Notes: generated by a model from the sequence alone, not told the origin. Numbered from the stretch's first letter, positions 16,531 to 26,351 are shown. The stretch is 64,000 nucleotides of DNA from Methylotenera sp. (GCA_002928535.1 PERG01000005.1:1-64000), one strand, 5' to 3'. Made by a program: numbers and translations.

Positions 16531-17667
16531 TTAGACGATGCCTAGGTTATCCAGGCCGGCTGACACATCTTTACCATGTGCTCCCTTGCCATGCAGCTTG
16601 ATTTTGAGACGAATGTCATTCACTGAATCGGCGTTACGCAATGCATCTTCATAAGTAATGACATCTGCTTCATGCAGGTCGAACAAGGCCTGGTCAAACG
16701 TTTGCATGCCCATCTCTCGAGATTTTGCGATAATTTCCTTAATCTCATGTACGTCGCCTTTGAAAATCAGATCGGAGATTAATGGCGAATTGATCATAAT
16801 CTCCATCGCAGCCGCACGGCCCTTACCCTCTTTTTTCGGTATCAAGCGTTGCGATATGAAGGCACGGACATTCAGTGACAAATCCATCAGTAATTGATGA
16901 CGGCGCTCTTCAGGGAAGAAGTTGATGATACGGTCTAGCGCCTGATTAGTACTGTTGGCATGCAAAGTGGCCATACACAAGTGGCCAGTTTCCGCGAAAG
17001 CAATCGCATAATCCATGGTCTCGCGATCACGAATCTCACCGATTAAGATCACATCAGGTGCCTGACGAAGTGTATTTTTCAGCGCGATGTGCCAGCTCTC
17101 GGTATCTACCCCTACCTCACGTTGAGTAATAATGCAGTTCCTGTGATCATGCACAAATTCGACTGGATCTTCGATGGTGATAATGTGGCCATAACTATTC
17201 TGGTTGCGATAGCCCACCATCGCCGCAAGTGAGGTCGACTTTCCTGAACCGGTACCGCCAACGAAGATAACCAGGCCACGTTTGGTCATGGCAATATCTT
17301 TTAAAATATCCGGCACACCGAGCTCATCAAATTCTGGAATCTTGGTGGTAATAGTCCTGAACACCATACCTACTGAACCGCGTTGTACAAATGCATTGAC
17401 CCGGAAACGCGCCACGCCGGGAATGCCAATCGCAAAATTACACTCATTAGTCGCATCAAATTCAGCTGTTTGTTTATCGTTCATAATCGAACGAGCAATT
17501 TCACGGGATTGTTGCGGAGACAAAACCTGGCTGCTCACTGGCGTCATCTTGCCATCAATCTTCATTGCAGGTGGAAAGCCTACGGTAATGAACATATCCG
17601 AAGCTTTTTTGGACATCATTAACCGCAATAAATCGAATACAAACTTTTCTGCCTGACCTTGTTCCAT
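16531..17667 (-). CDS. pilU: type IV pilus retraction ATPase PilU
   Basis: Hexameric secretion-ATPase-superfamily motor paralogue that assists PilT in pilus retraction. The 378 residues include an N-terminal PAS-like domain (1-100), Walker A GGTGSGKSTS (about 138-147), Asp box ITIEDPVEFVH, Walker B ILIGEIRD and His box ETGHLCMATLHANS. The C-terminal extension past about 345 and the lack of the PilT AIRNLIRE motif point to PilU rather than PilT. It lies 69 bp downstream of pilT. Confidence 0.95.
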   Translation of the reverse strand: MEQGQAEKFVFDLLRLMMSKKASDMFITVGFPPAMKIDGKMTPVSSQVLSPQQSREIARSIMNDKQTAEFDATNECNFAIGIPGVARFRVNAFVQRGSVGMVFRTITTKIPEFDELGVPDILKDIAMTKRGLVIFVGGTGSGKSTSLAAMVGYRNQNSYGHIITIEDPVEFVHDHRNCIITQREVGVDTESWHIALKNTLRQAPDVILIGEIRDRETMDYAIAFAETGHLCMATLHANSTNQALDRIINFFPEERRHQLLMDLSLNVRAFISQRLIPKKEGKGRAAAMEIMINSPLISDLIFKGDVHEIKEIIAKSREMGMQTFDQALFDLHEADVITYEDALRNADSVNDIRLKIKLHGKGAHGKDVSAGLDNLGIV

Positions 17668-17736
17668 TGTTCGCCCTTATTATCTGATACTTATATTATC
17701 TATACTTACTTAACATTTGATTTGAGTCGTCGGAGA

Positions 17737-18780
17737 CTACCCCATGATGGAATCTTTATTAGCGGCTTTAGTGCGTGCCTCCGCGACCGAAACAATGTTA
17801 CGTTTCACGAGATCTTGCAGGTTTTGGTCCAGCGTTTGCATGCCGACATTCTGGCCAGTCTGAATAGAGGAATACATCTGTGCCACTTTGTTTTCGCGAA
17901 TCAGGTTACGAATCGCTGGAGTACCGATCATAATTTCATGTGCAGCAACACGGCCCTGCTCATCCTTGGTTTTGCATAGCGTTTGTGAAATCACGGCGCG
18001 TAATGATTCCGAGAGCATTGAGCGCACCATTTCTTTTTCTGCTGCAGGGAATACGTCAATAATACGGTCTACCGTTTTGGCAGCAGAGCTGGTGTGTAAA
18101 GTACCAAATACCAAATGGCCGGTTTCTGCCGCGCTCAAAGCCAACCGAATGGTTTCCAGGTCACGCATTTCACCCACCAGAATTACATCCGGGTCTTCAC
18201 GCAAAGCTGAGCGTAAGGCGTTATTAAACGACAAGGTGTGCGGGCCGACTTCACGCTGGTTAATCAGGCACTTTTTTGATTGATGGACGAATTCAATCGG
18301 GTCTTCCACTGTGAGGATATGGCCGAATTCATTCTCATTGATGTAGTCGATAATCGCAGCTAAGGTCGTAGATTTACCGGAACCGGTTGGTCCAGTTACC
18401 AGACAGATGCCGCGCGGAGTATTGGCGATATCTTTAAAAATAGCCGGGCAATTCAATTGTTCCAGCGATAATATTTTAGATGGAATAGTCCGGAACACAG
18501 CACCGGAGCCGCGGTTATGATTAAAGGCATTCACGCGGAAACGTGCCAGGTTAGGAATTTCAAAAGAGAAGTCGCATTCCAGCGTTTCTTCATACACTTT
18601 ACGCTGGCCATCATTCATGATGTCATACACCATGTCATGCACCTGGCTGTGATCCATCGCAGGTACATTGATTTTACGCACGTCACCATGCACACGGATC
18701 ATCGGTGGCAATCCCGCAGACAAATGCAAGTCTGAAGCTTTATTCTTAACGGAAAATGCGAGTAAATCTGAAATGTCCAC
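17737..18780 (-). CDS. pilT: type IV pilus retraction ATPase PilT
   Basis: Motor for pilus retraction, twitching and DNA uptake. The 347-residue protein has Walker A GPTGSGKSTTLA (about 130-141), Asp box TVEDPIEFVH, Walker B ILVGEMRD, His box ETGHLVFGTLHTSS and the diagnostic AIRNLIRENKV near residue 287. The start is GTG (18780) with an AGGAGCAGG ribosome-binding site. It is first in the pilT-pilU pair and diverges from yggS, a widespread arrangement. Confidence 0.97.
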   Translation of the reverse strand: MDISDLLAFSVKNKASDLHLSAGLPPMIRVHGDVRKINVPAMDHSQVHDMVYDIMNDGQRKVYEETLECDFSFEIPNLARFRVNAFNHNRGSGAVFRTIPSKILSLEQLNCPAIFKDIANTPRGICLVTGPTGSGKSTTLAAIIDYINENEFGHILTVEDPIEFVHQSKKCLINQREVGPHTLSFNNALRSALREDPDVILVGEMRDLETIRLALSAAETGHLVFGTLHTSSAAKTVDRIIDVFPAAEKEMVRSMLSESLRAVISQTLCKTKDEQGRVAAHEIMIGTPAIRNLIRENKVAQMYSSIQTGQNVGMQTLDQNLQDLVKRNIVSVAEARTKAANKDSIMG

Positions 18781-18853
18781 AACCTGCTCCTGTTATAATT
18801 TTCAATTGTTGCAGTTGTCGCTGGCATCAGTTTCAATGATCAACTGCACCTAA

Positions 18854-18893
18854 CATTTGGCGCTGCCATTTGGCATTTGGCGCTTCCATTCGG
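18854..18893. repeat. 20-bp tandem duplication upstream of yggS
   Basis: Two adjacent 20-bp units, CATTTGGCGCTGCCATTTGG and CATTTGGCGCTTCCATTCGG, differ at two positions. They end 12 bp before the yggS ATG in the pilT/yggS divergent region, so they could change spacing or a protein-binding site. No function can be read from them. Confidence 0.6.
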
Positions 18894-18905
18894 GCTTCGT
18901 GAATT

Positions 18906-19601
18906 ATGACCACAATTAGCAATCGCTTGCAAGACATTCTAGCAACAATTCAATCGATCAAAGCGGCAACCCAAGCGCCGCAAGCAATCAGTTTGCTCGC
19001 TGTAAGTAAAGCCCATTCTTCTCAAGCAATCCGTGAAGTTTATACTGCCGGCCAGCACGCGTTTGGCGAAAATTACGTCCAGGAAGCATTGGAGAAACAA
19101 GGCGAGTTAGAAGACTTGGAAATTACATGGCATTTCATAGGCCCGATCCAAAGTAACAAAACGCAATTGATCGCCCAGCACTTCTCTTGGGTCCATAGCA
19201 TCGACAGATTAAAAATCGCACAACGATTGAATGATGCCAGACCAACCGATAGCGACCCTTTGCAAGTATGCATTCAAGTGAATATCAGTAATGAAGCGAC
19301 AAAAGGAGGCGTCAAGCCAGAGGAGTTAGCATCGTTAGCGACTGCGATTTCGGCATTGCCGAGATTAAAATTACGCGGCTTAATGGCGATTCCTGCCCCT
19401 ACGCCAGACCCGGAACAGCAGCGAACCCAGTTCAAACAAGTGCGACAATGCTATGATGCGCTTAAAGCAAAAGGCTTCCCTCTGGATACACTTTCCATGG
19501 GCATGTCAGATGACTATCCGATTGCGATTGAGCAAGGCGCAACGATCGTGCGCATAGGCTCCGCCTTATTTGGCAGCCGCCTGCAATCTCAGCATGACTG
19601 A
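18906..19601 (+). CDS. yggS: pyridoxal phosphate homeostasis protein (YggS/PLPBP)
   Basis: PLP-binding TIM-barrel protein that buffers vitamin B6 and affects amino acid pools. The 231 residues show the PLP-lysine strand LLAVSKAHS (Lys about 35), GENYVQEALEK, WHFIGPIQSNK and the C-terminal SMGMSDDYPIAIEQGATIVRIG. Its position next to proC and yggT is conserved in many proteobacteria. Confidence 0.96.
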   Translation: MTTISNRLQDILATIQSIKAATQAPQAISLLAVSKAHSSQAIREVYTAGQHAFGENYVQEALEKQGELEDLEITWHFIGPIQSNKTQLIAQHFSWVHSIDRLKIAQRLNDARPTDSDPLQVCIQVNISNEATKGGVKPEELASLATAISALPRLKLRGLMAIPAPTPDPEQQRTQFKQVRQCYDALKAKGFPLDTLSMGMSDDYPIAIEQGATIVRIGSALFGSRLQSQHD

Positions 19602-19666
19602 ATCAGGCTCGACATTACTCACTAAGAATAAAATGCGTAAAAGCGTAAAAATAGAAAGTCTAAATT

Positions 19667-20476
19667 ATGAACATTAGCTTTATCGGCGGCGGCAACATGG
19701 CCAACGCCATTATCAGCGGCTTGAAAAAAAACGGCTTTAATACCAGTCTAATTACGGTCATCGACCCGGACACTGAAAAATGTGCGGCATTAGCGGCTGC
19801 TTATGATGTCCAGCTTAGCAATCATTATGTCGATAAAGGTACCGCAGAAGTCATTGTATTAGCGGTTAAGCCACAGCAGCTGCGCGAAGTGTGCTGCCAA
19901 TTAAAAGCCTCCATTTCAAACCAACTGATTATTTCAATTGCTGCCGGAGTTAGAACAGCCGATATTGCGCGCTGGCTTGGTGGATATGCCTCGATTGTGC
20001 GCGTGATGCCAAATACACCGGCACAGATTCAGGCTGGGATATCGGCATTGTTTGCAAGTGAGCATGTGAATACTACCCAACGCGAGCAAGCCTCAAGTAT
20101 TTTAGCCGCGGTCGGCAAAATATTGTGGCTAGAAAACGAATCACAAATGGATGCAGTTACCGCTATATCCGGTAGTGGTCCTGCTTATGTGTTTTACCTG
20201 ATTGAAGCCTTGCAGGAGGCAGGCATTGCGTTGGGATTGAAGCCTGAAGCTTCGGCAATGCTGGTCTTGGAAACCTTTGCAGGCGCGAGCCAGCTTGCTT
20301 TGCAAAGTAAAGAAGATATACAAACCCTGCGGGCGCAAGTGACTTCAAAAGGCGGCACCACCGAACAGGGAATTTTAGCTTTAACCGAAGCCAACATAAA
20401 ACAAACCTTACTTACCGCGGCGCAAGCGGCGGCCGCTAAATCAAAAGTGTTAGGTGACCTGTTAGGTAAAGACTAA
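19667..20476 (+). CDS. proC: pyrroline-5-carboxylate reductase
   Basis: Last step of proline synthesis, reducing P5C with NAD(P)H. The 269-residue protein has an N-terminal Rossmann motif ISFIGGGNMANAII, VLAVKPQQL, the VRVMPNTPAQIQAG segment, and the C-terminal signature GSGPAYVFYLIEA with TSKGGTTEQGI. It lies between yggS and yggT in the usual order. Confidence 0.97.
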   Translation: MNISFIGGGNMANAIISGLKKNGFNTSLITVIDPDTEKCAALAAAYDVQLSNHYVDKGTAEVIVLAVKPQQLREVCCQLKASISNQLIISIAAGVRTADIARWLGGYASIVRVMPNTPAQIQAGISALFASEHVNTTQREQASSILAAVGKILWLENESQMDAVTAISGSGPAYVFYLIEALQEAGIALGLKPEASAMLVLETFAGASQLALQSKEDIQTLRAQVTSKGGTTEQGILALTEANIKQTLLTAAQAAAAKSKVLGDLLGKD

Positions 20477-20519
20477 TTAACTTACCGGCAATTAAAATTA
20501 CGATAGGGTATAAAAACGC

Positions 20520-21095
20520 ATGCTCACTAATGTATTAATATTTTTATTACAAGCTATTCTAGGCTTGCTCGTATTATTGTTTCTGTTGCGGTTTTATTTC
20601 CAACTCACCAAGGTCTCATTCCAGCAACAGGCGGCACAAATCATCGTAACGCTGACTAATTTTGCCGTGAAGCCAGCCCGCAAAATCATCCCCAGTTTTA
20701 AACAAATCGATCTTTCTACGTTACTATTGGCCTATCTAACGCAATTGATCCTGACATTTGCTACCCTGTGGTTAAAAGGATTTCCCTTACTGGTCGCCGG
20801 TGGTAGTGTTTGGCTCATCATATTACTGATCGCATTGCTGGGCATTATCAGTATGAGTATCAGTATTTTTATGTATGCGGTGTTGATTCAAGCGATACTG
20901 AGCTGGGTAAATCCTTATACACCCATCGCACCCGTATTGGATAAACTGACTTACCCCATATTGCATACTTTAAGAAAATTTATTCCAAGTGCGGGGAGTA
21001 TTGATCTTACCCCGCTGGTGTTTATCATTGCTGCTCAACTAGTACTGACCACTATTTTGCTGCCTATCGAAAATAGCTTATTAGCGGGTCTGTAA
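20520..21095 (+). CDS. yggT: YggT-family integral membrane protein
   Basis: A 191-residue membrane protein with two YggT repeats, each with paired helices (about 5-25 and 60-105, then 110-130 and 155-185) and the loop motifs NFAVKPARKIIPSF and YPILHTLRKFIPSAGSIDLTPL. Homologues have been linked to osmotic tolerance and plastid CCB3 proteins; the bacterial role is unclear. It is the third gene after yggS-proC. Confidence 0.92.
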   Translation: MLTNVLIFLLQAILGLLVLLFLLRFYFQLTKVSFQQQAAQIIVTLTNFAVKPARKIIPSFKQIDLSTLLLAYLTQLILTFATLWLKGFPLLVAGGSVWLIILLIALLGIISMSISIFMYAVLIQAILSWVNPYTPIAPVLDKLTYPILHTLRKFIPSAGSIDLTPLVFIIAAQLVLTTILLPIENSLLAGL

Positions 21096-21144
21096 GAAAT
21101 TAAAATAGTCTTTAAAGCAATAGCTGAGATAACGCTGATACAAA

Positions 21145-22596
21145 CTACATCAAAATAATATCGAATGATTCCTGGCTGTAACTGGTTTCTGCCTGAAGGG
21201 AAATAGGCTTGCCAATAAAGTCTGACAGATTCGCCAGGCTTTGCGACTCTTCCTCTAATAGCATATCGATTACTTTTGGTGCAGCCAGCACACGCAACTC
21301 CTTGGCATTGAACTGACGCGCTTCACGCAGTAGCTCACGTAATATTTCGTAGCAAACCGTTTGTGCAGTTTTCAATTCACCACGCCCCTTGCAGGTACTG
21401 CAAGGCTCACATAGGATATGCGCCAAACTTTCCCGAGTGCGTTTACGTGTCATTTCTACCAACCCTAGCGGCGTGAAGCCGTTAATACCGGTACGTGCTC
21501 GATCTCGCGCAACTGCTTTTTGTAACTCTTCTAATACGGCAGAGCGCTGCGTATCTTCATCCATGTCGATAAAATCAATGATGATAATGCCACCCAGATT
21601 TCTCAGACGTAATTGGCGTGCAATACATTGCGCAGCTTCAAGATTGGTTTTAAAGATAGTATCGGACAAATTCTTACCGCTGACAAAACTGCCGGTATTT
21701 ACATCTACCGTCGTTAAAGCTTCGGTCTGGTCAAAAATCAGGTAGCCGCCGGATTTCAGTTCCACCTTGCGTGACATGGCTTTTTCGATTTCCTGCTCAA
21801 CACTATACATATCGAAAAGCGGCCGCTCCCCCTGGTAATGCACCAGTTTTTCTAATGCTGTGATGGCATATAGATTGGCAAATTCCACCAGTTTTTGATA
21901 AGTTTCGCTGGAGTCTATACGCACACGTTCTGTTTCTGCACACAATACGTCGCGCAATACGCGCATGGCCAGATTCAGGTCTTGAAACACCAATGAGCGG
22001 TCAGGCGCTTCTTTGCTCTTTGTCTGAATATGTGCCCAAGTTTTATTAAGGTAATCTACATCGGCTAGCAACTCTTCGTCCGAAGCATTTTCTGACATGG
22101 TGCGGATGATATAACCACCTTCGCGCTCGGCAGGTAGCAAACCAATTAACCGCGCTCTAAGCAGCTCGCGTTCAGCCTCATCTTCAATACGCTGCGAAAC
22201 GCCGATATGATCCTGCTGTGGTAGATAGACCAGAAAACGGCCAGCAATACTGACTTGGGTAGTAAGCCTGGCACCCTTAGTACCTATAGGCTCCTTAATA
22301 ATCTGCACCATGACCGGCTGACCTTCGCGCAACACGGATTCAATAGGCCTGTTGCCTTCTCCAAGACTGCACTCCAGTACATCCCCAGCATGCAGGAATG
22401 CTGCTCGTTGCAGCCCTATTTCCACAAATGCGGATTGCATGCCGGGTAGTACACGGCACACAACACCGCGATAGATATTGCCTACCAAGCCTAAAGAACT
22501 GCTGCGCTCAATTTGCAGTTCCTGCACCACGCCATTTTCCATCATGGCAATACGCGTTTCTTGCGGCGTTACATTAATTAATATTTCTTCACTCAC
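21145..22596 (-). CDS. rng: ribonuclease G
   Basis: Endoribonuclease that matures the 16S rRNA 5' end and processes mRNAs. The 483-residue protein has an N-terminal S1 domain (about 35-125) split by an RNase H-like segment. Catalytic aspartates lie in TTVDVNTGSF and IIIIDFIDMDED, and the zinc-link motif is CEPCSTCKGRG. The absence of a long C-terminal scaffold distinguishes it from RNase E. It follows maf by 22 bp, the common maf-rng pair. Confidence 0.96.
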   Translation of the reverse strand: MSEEILINVTPQETRIAMMENGVVQELQIERSSSLGLVGNIYRGVVCRVLPGMQSAFVEIGLQRAAFLHAGDVLECSLGEGNRPIESVLREGQPVMVQIIKEPIGTKGARLTTQVSIAGRFLVYLPQQDHIGVSQRIEDEAERELLRARLIGLLPAEREGGYIIRTMSENASDEELLADVDYLNKTWAHIQTKSKEAPDRSLVFQDLNLAMRVLRDVLCAETERVRIDSSETYQKLVEFANLYAITALEKLVHYQGERPLFDMYSVEQEIEKAMSRKVELKSGGYLIFDQTEALTTVDVNTGSFVSGKNLSDTIFKTNLEAAQCIARQLRLRNLGGIIIIDFIDMDEDTQRSAVLEELQKAVARDRARTGINGFTPLGLVEMTRKRTRESLAHILCEPCSTCKGRGELKTAQTVCYEILRELLREARQFNAKELRVLAAPKVIDMLLEEESQSLANLSDFIGKPISLQAETSYSQESFDIILM

Positions 22597-22618
22597 GGTT
22601 TTCTCTTACTTATTTAAA

Positions 22619-23218
22619 CTAGATAACAGTTAAGCCATGCGCTCTAAGCAATGATGCGGTTTCATATACCGGCAATCCCATCACGCCGGTATAACTGCCT
22701 TCAATGTGCTTGATCCATGCACCAGCCAGCCCTTGAATACCATAACTGCCTGCTTTGTCTTGTGGCTCTCCTGATTGGATATATGCATCAATTTGCACAG
22801 TGTTCAAGGCCATCATTTCCACGTAGGTCGAAGATAAAATCACTTCTATTTTTCCTCGCCACGCCAGCGACACGGCTGTATGAACTTGATGCGTACGGCC
22901 AGATAATGTCTGCAACATCTGCTTTGCCTCTGTATCATTTTCCGGTTTACTTAGCACTATGCCGTCTAGTTCAACCGTCGTATCCGCAGCAATAACTGGC
23001 AACGGTTTGGCCTTCACCAACACGTTTTGCAAAGCAGCTTCCGCCTTTTGCCTGGCTAGCCGCATTACATAATCTGTAGGGAGTTCATTCATGTGCGGCG
23101 TTTCATCGATATCTGCCGGCAAAATCTCACAATGGATACCAATCTGCTTCAGTAATTCCACGCGCCTAGGGCTACGTGAAGCTAAATAAACTAAGGGGAA
23201 ATGCTCAGGGGTGATCAA
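22619..23218 (-). CDS. maf: Maf-family nucleoside triphosphate pyrophosphatase (YhdE type)
   Basis: House-cleaning pyrophosphatase hydrolysing dTTP/UTP and modified nucleotides. The 199 residues start with the Maf signature LASRSPRRVELLKQIG. They contain AADTTVELDGIVLSKPE and the YhdE-type AGSYGIQGLAGAWIKHI followed by GSYTGVMGLPVYET. Assignment to the YhdE rather than YceF branch rests on those segments. Confidence 0.94.
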   Translation of the reverse strand: MITPEHFPLVYLASRSPRRVELLKQIGIHCEILPADIDETPHMNELPTDYVMRLARQKAEAALQNVLVKAKPLPVIAADTTVELDGIVLSKPENDTEAKQMLQTLSGRTHQVHTAVSLAWRGKIEVILSSTYVEMMALNTVQIDAYIQSGEPQDKAGSYGIQGLAGAWIKHIEGSYTGVMGLPVYETASLLRAHGLTVI

Positions 23219-23270
23219 CTTATTTACTCTATCGACTCTTAAATTCTGTGCTAGGTTAACGTATTATCGA

Positions 23271-23323
23271 TAACACTTTAATAGAGTATGCACAATTGAC
23301 AAAGTGTTAATTGATTTTAGATT
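23271..23323 (+). promoter_or_regulatory. marC promoter with overlapping inverted repeat
   Basis: A perfect -35 (TTGACA, 23296-23301) and a 4/6 -10 (TAGATT, 23318-23323) at 16-bp spacing precede marC. A 9-bp inverted repeat, TAACACTTT (23271-23279) and AAAGTGTTA (23301-23309), overlaps the end of the -35 box, which suggests an operator for a repressor or activator. Confidence 0.5.
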
Positions 23324-23360
23324 GCGATAAGCAATTTCTTTGAAATTCTAAAGGAATAAC

Positions 23361-23996
23361 ATGATCGATTGGGCAGCATTGTTTAAAGTAACCATTGCAT
23401 TATTTGCCATTGTTAACCCCATCGGCAGCGTGCCGATCTTTATCAGTGCGACTGACAATTGGAGTCAGGCAGATCGTAAGCGTACCGCTAGAACCGTGGC
23501 ATTTACAGTGTTTATCGTATTAGTCGTGTCTGCGTTCTTAGGCGATAGCATCCTGAATTTTTTTGGTATTTCCATTCCCTCCTTTCAGGTGGGCGGCGGC
23601 ATCCTGCTCATGCTGATCGCCATTTCCATGATGCATGGCAAGCAAAGCCACACGCGACAAACTCCGGAAGAAGCACAGACGCTAGGCGAGCGTGAAGTGA
23701 CGGCCATTGTGCCCTTAAGCATTCCTTTACTTGCGGGCCCTGGCGCTATCAGTCATATGATTATTACTGCGCAACAAACCACAAGTTTTGCCGGTCATGC
23801 TGCGCTGATCATTCCCATATTGTTCATCGCCATGATCATTTGGATCGTACTGCGTTTGGCCATGCGTATATCGCTCCAGCTAGGCACGATCGGTATCAAC
23901 ATCGTCACACGTCTGATGGGGCTCATATTAGCAGCCATGGCGGTTGAATTTATAGCACACGGCTTGGAAGGACTGTTTCCACGCTTAGCGTTATAA
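23361..23996 (+). CDS. MarC-family integral membrane protein (UPF0056)
   Basis: A 211-residue protein with about six hydrophobic helices and the MarC signature FAIVNPIGSVPIF near the N-terminus, then GGGILLMLIAISMMHG and PLSIPLLAGPGAIS. Despite the historical link to multiple antibiotic resistance, MarC proteins have no proven role. It has its own promoter region and stands between maf (minus) and nudJ. Confidence 0.92.
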   Translation: MIDWAALFKVTIALFAIVNPIGSVPIFISATDNWSQADRKRTARTVAFTVFIVLVVSAFLGDSILNFFGISIPSFQVGGGILLMLIAISMMHGKQSHTRQTPEEAQTLGEREVTAIVPLSIPLLAGPGAISHMIITAQQTTSFAGHAALIIPILFIAMIIWIVLRLAMRISLQLGTIGINIVTRLMGLILAAMAVEFIAHGLEGLFPRLAL

Positions 23997-24024
23997 GCCA
24001 CTAATATGGATGCTGACAGTGGCT
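23996..24024 (+). terminator. hairpin after marC
   Basis: AGCCACT (23996-24002) and AGTGGCT (24018-24024) form a 7-bp stem starting in the marC stop codon. No T-run follows, so factor-independent termination is doubtful. Confidence 0.3.
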
Positions 24025-24085
24025 AACTTCGCTTAAATGAGCATTCGGGTTAAAATAGCGCCTCATTCAATTAAAGACTCACACG

Positions 24086-24529
24086 ATGCAATGGATGCCC
24101 CATGCCACAGTCGCGGCAATTGTAGAAGATAACGGAAAATTCCTACTGGTAGAAGAATCGACTGAGCGTGGCAATCGCTTTAATCAACCTGCTGGCCACC
24201 TTGAAGATAATGAAACTTTACTTGAGGCAGTAATCCGCGAAACGCTGGAAGAAACGGCTTATGCGTTTGAGCCCACTGCCTTGTTAGGGGTGTATCACTG
24301 GAAGCATGAGCACAATGAAACCACTTATTTACGCTTTGCTTTCATCGGCAAAGTAAGCGATCACCAACCTCATTTACCTTTGGATGAGGGCATTATTCGC
24401 GCAGTATGGATGACTGCAGAAGAAATGCGTAACCAAGCCATGCTGATGCGTAGCCCGCAAGTGCTTACTTGTGTGGAAGATTATTTAAGCGGACAGCAAT
24501 TTCCACTCTCCGTACTTACACATCTGTAG
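24086..24529 (+). CDS. nudJ: NUDIX hydrolase, NudJ-like phosphatase
   Basis: A small Nudix enzyme of 147 residues. NudJ homologues hydrolyse HMP-PP, nucleoside tri/diphosphates and thiamine pyrophosphate. The Nudix box GHLEDNETLLEAVIRETLEE is intact except that the terminal EExG position reads EETA, so the usual Gly is Ala. The N-terminal HATVAAIVEDNGKFLLVEE and a WMTAEEM segment fit NudJ. It lies 21 bp before mnmA, a conserved neighbourhood. Confidence 0.88.
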   Translation: MQWMPHATVAAIVEDNGKFLLVEESTERGNRFNQPAGHLEDNETLLEAVIRETLEETAYAFEPTALLGVYHWKHEHNETTYLRFAFIGKVSDHQPHLPLDEGIIRAVWMTAEEMRNQAMLMRSPQVLTCVEDYLSGQQFPLSVLTHL

Positions 24530-24550
24530 CGATGTGATATAGAAACAATT

Positions 24551-25672
24551 ATGAACCTAAACCAATCCTCAAAAAAACGTGTCGTTGTCGGACTTTCAGG
24601 CGGCGTAGATTCGTCCGTCACCGCTTTACTCCTTAAACAGCAAGGGTATGAAGTCACGGGCCTTTTCATGAAGAACTGGGAAGACGATGACACGGATGAA
24701 TATTGCTCCAGCAAGCAAGACCTGATTGACGCTGCCTCAGTTGCCGACAAAATTGGCATTGACATCGAGGCGGTAAATTTCAGTGCAGAGTATAAAGACC
24801 GGGTGTTCGCTAACTTTTTAAGTGAGTATAAAGCTGGACGCACACCTAACCCGGATATCCTCTGCAATGCCGAGATCAAGTTCAAAGCGTTTCTGGACCA
24901 CGCGATGGATATGGGCGCAGACCTAATTGCAACAGGGCATTATGCACAAGTCCGTGAAAATCCTTTGCATGCAGGCAATTACCAATTACTCAAAGCTGAT
25001 GACGGCAGTAAAGACCAAAGTTATTTTTTATATCGCCTGAACCAGGCACAGCTTTCCAAAACCTTGTTTCCATTAGGCAAATACCTAAAGCGCGAAGTAC
25101 GCGAAATCGCCCGCCAGACAGGCCTGATCAATGCCGAAAAAAAGGACTCAACCGGCATCTGTTTTATCGGGGAGCGTCCGTTCCAGGAATTTTTGAGTAA
25201 ATATTTACCGCGCGAACCAGGCGACATGAAAACACCGGAAGGGAAGCTAGTTGGGCGGCATGAGGGCTTGATGTATTACACCTTAGGTCAAAGGCAAGGG
25301 TTGAAAATAGGTGGCAGCCGTGAAAGTAATGGCGAACCGTGGTTTGTAGCTGCGAAAGATATGGAAAAGAACGAGCTGATTGTCGTGCAAGGCCATGAGC
25401 ACCCGTTGTTATTGAATGATGGCCTGGTTGCCGGGCAATTGCATTGGATCGCTGGGAATGATACAGAGACGCAACCGATCACTAACTGGGTGTATGCTGC
25501 GAAAACACGCTACCGCCAACCTGATGCACCCTGCGAGATTGACCGGCTAACGGATAATGAAGTGGAAATTAAATTCGGCCAAAAACAATGGGCTATCACA
25601 CCCGGCCAATCTGCCGTGGTATATGAAAGTAATGTCTGCTTGGGTGGTGGCATTATCACCGGAGCGATCTAG
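24551..25672 (+). CDS. mnmA: tRNA-specific 2-thiouridylase MnmA
   Basis: Installs the 2-thio group on U34 of tRNA-Lys, -Glu and -Gln. The 373-residue protein has the PP-loop [15 protein letters not shown] (residues 14-28), the catalytic Cys in [12 protein letters not shown] (about 103), the second Cys in [12 protein letters not shown] (about 201), and the C-terminal beta-barrel ending in [10 protein letters not shown]. It is preceded by nudJ, a common pair. Confidence 0.97.
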   Translation: MNLNQSSKKRVVVGLSGGVDSSVTALLLKQQGYEVTGLFMKNWEDDDTDEYCSSKQDLIDAASVADKIGIDIEAVNFSAEYKDRVFANFLSEYKAGRTPNPDILCNAEIKFKAFLDHAMDMGADLIATGHYAQVRENPLHAGNYQLLKADDGSKDQSYFLYRLNQAQLSKTLFPLGKYLKREVREIARQTGLINAEKKDSTGICFIGERPFQEFLSKYLPREPGDMKTPEGKLVGRHEGLMYYTLGQRQGLKIGGSRESNGEPWFVAAKDMEKNELIVVQGHEHPLLLNDGLVAGQLHWIAGNDTETQPITNWVYAAKTRYRQPDAPCEIDRLTDNEVEIKFGQKQWAITPGQSAVVYESNVCLGGGIITGAI

Positions 25673-25745
25673 AAAGTTTGAACGGGTAAATCTGACTTGT
25701 AATTTAACGTTAGTAAACGAGCATAAATTCAGCCTTTTAGATCAA

Positions 25746-26351
25746 TTATGGTACAGGCATACTTTCGATAAAAGACTGGCGCTTCAATAAAGCCTCGTTG
25801 AGGCGTTGTAAGTTAGGATAATCTTTTGCTAAATCCACAACTCCGCTAAAACGCAAATTGATATAGCCCAGCAGGCAACCTACCGCAATATCAGCTAGAC
25901 TAAAGCTATTATTCACACACCATTTTTGTGTATCTAAGTCTTTTTCTAACGTAGCCAATCCGCGCATTACTTTATCCAACTGCTTATTGAGCAGCATTTC
26001 GTCAGGTGTTGCTTTACGTTTCTCCATGACGATTGCCACAACAGCATCGCATACGCCGTCAGCCAGTGCTTCCCAACGCCGTACCCACACCTTGCTACTG
26101 TGTTCCTGCGGAATTAAATGCGCTAATGGCGTACGATTATCCAGATACTCAACAATCACCCGGGAGTCATACAAGCTATCACCATCATCCAACACCAGTA
26201 CTGGCACTTTACCGAGTGGGTTATATTGCTTGACCGGGCAGTCCGGCGCCGTCAGCACCACTTCTTCAAGCACCAGATCGATATGTTTTTCCGTCGCGAC
26301 AATACGCACTTTACGCGCGTAAGGGCTGTTCACTGTATATAAGAGTTTCAT
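25746..26351 (-). CDS. glutathione S-transferase family protein (YibF-like)
   Basis: A 201-residue GST. The N-terminal thioredoxin-like domain starts LYTVNSPYARKVRIVATEK and has the cis-Pro/SNAIL region as GKVPVLVLDDGDSLYDSRVI; the C-terminal helical domain begins near residue 85. The active-site area SPYARKV resembles YibF/omega-like GSTs and lacks the CPFC of classical omega enzymes. The substrate is unknown. It is a single gene transcribed towards mnmA and divergent from nadC. Confidence 0.88.
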   Translation of the reverse strand: MKLLYTVNSPYARKVRIVATEKHIDLVLEEVVLTAPDCPVKQYNPLGKVPVLVLDDGDSLYDSRVIVEYLDNRTPLAHLIPQEHSSKVWVRRWEALADGVCDAVVAIVMEKRKATPDEMLLNKQLDKVMRGLATLEKDLDTQKWCVNNSFSLADIAVGCLLGYINLRFSGVVDLAKDYPNLQRLNEALLKRQSFIESMPVP

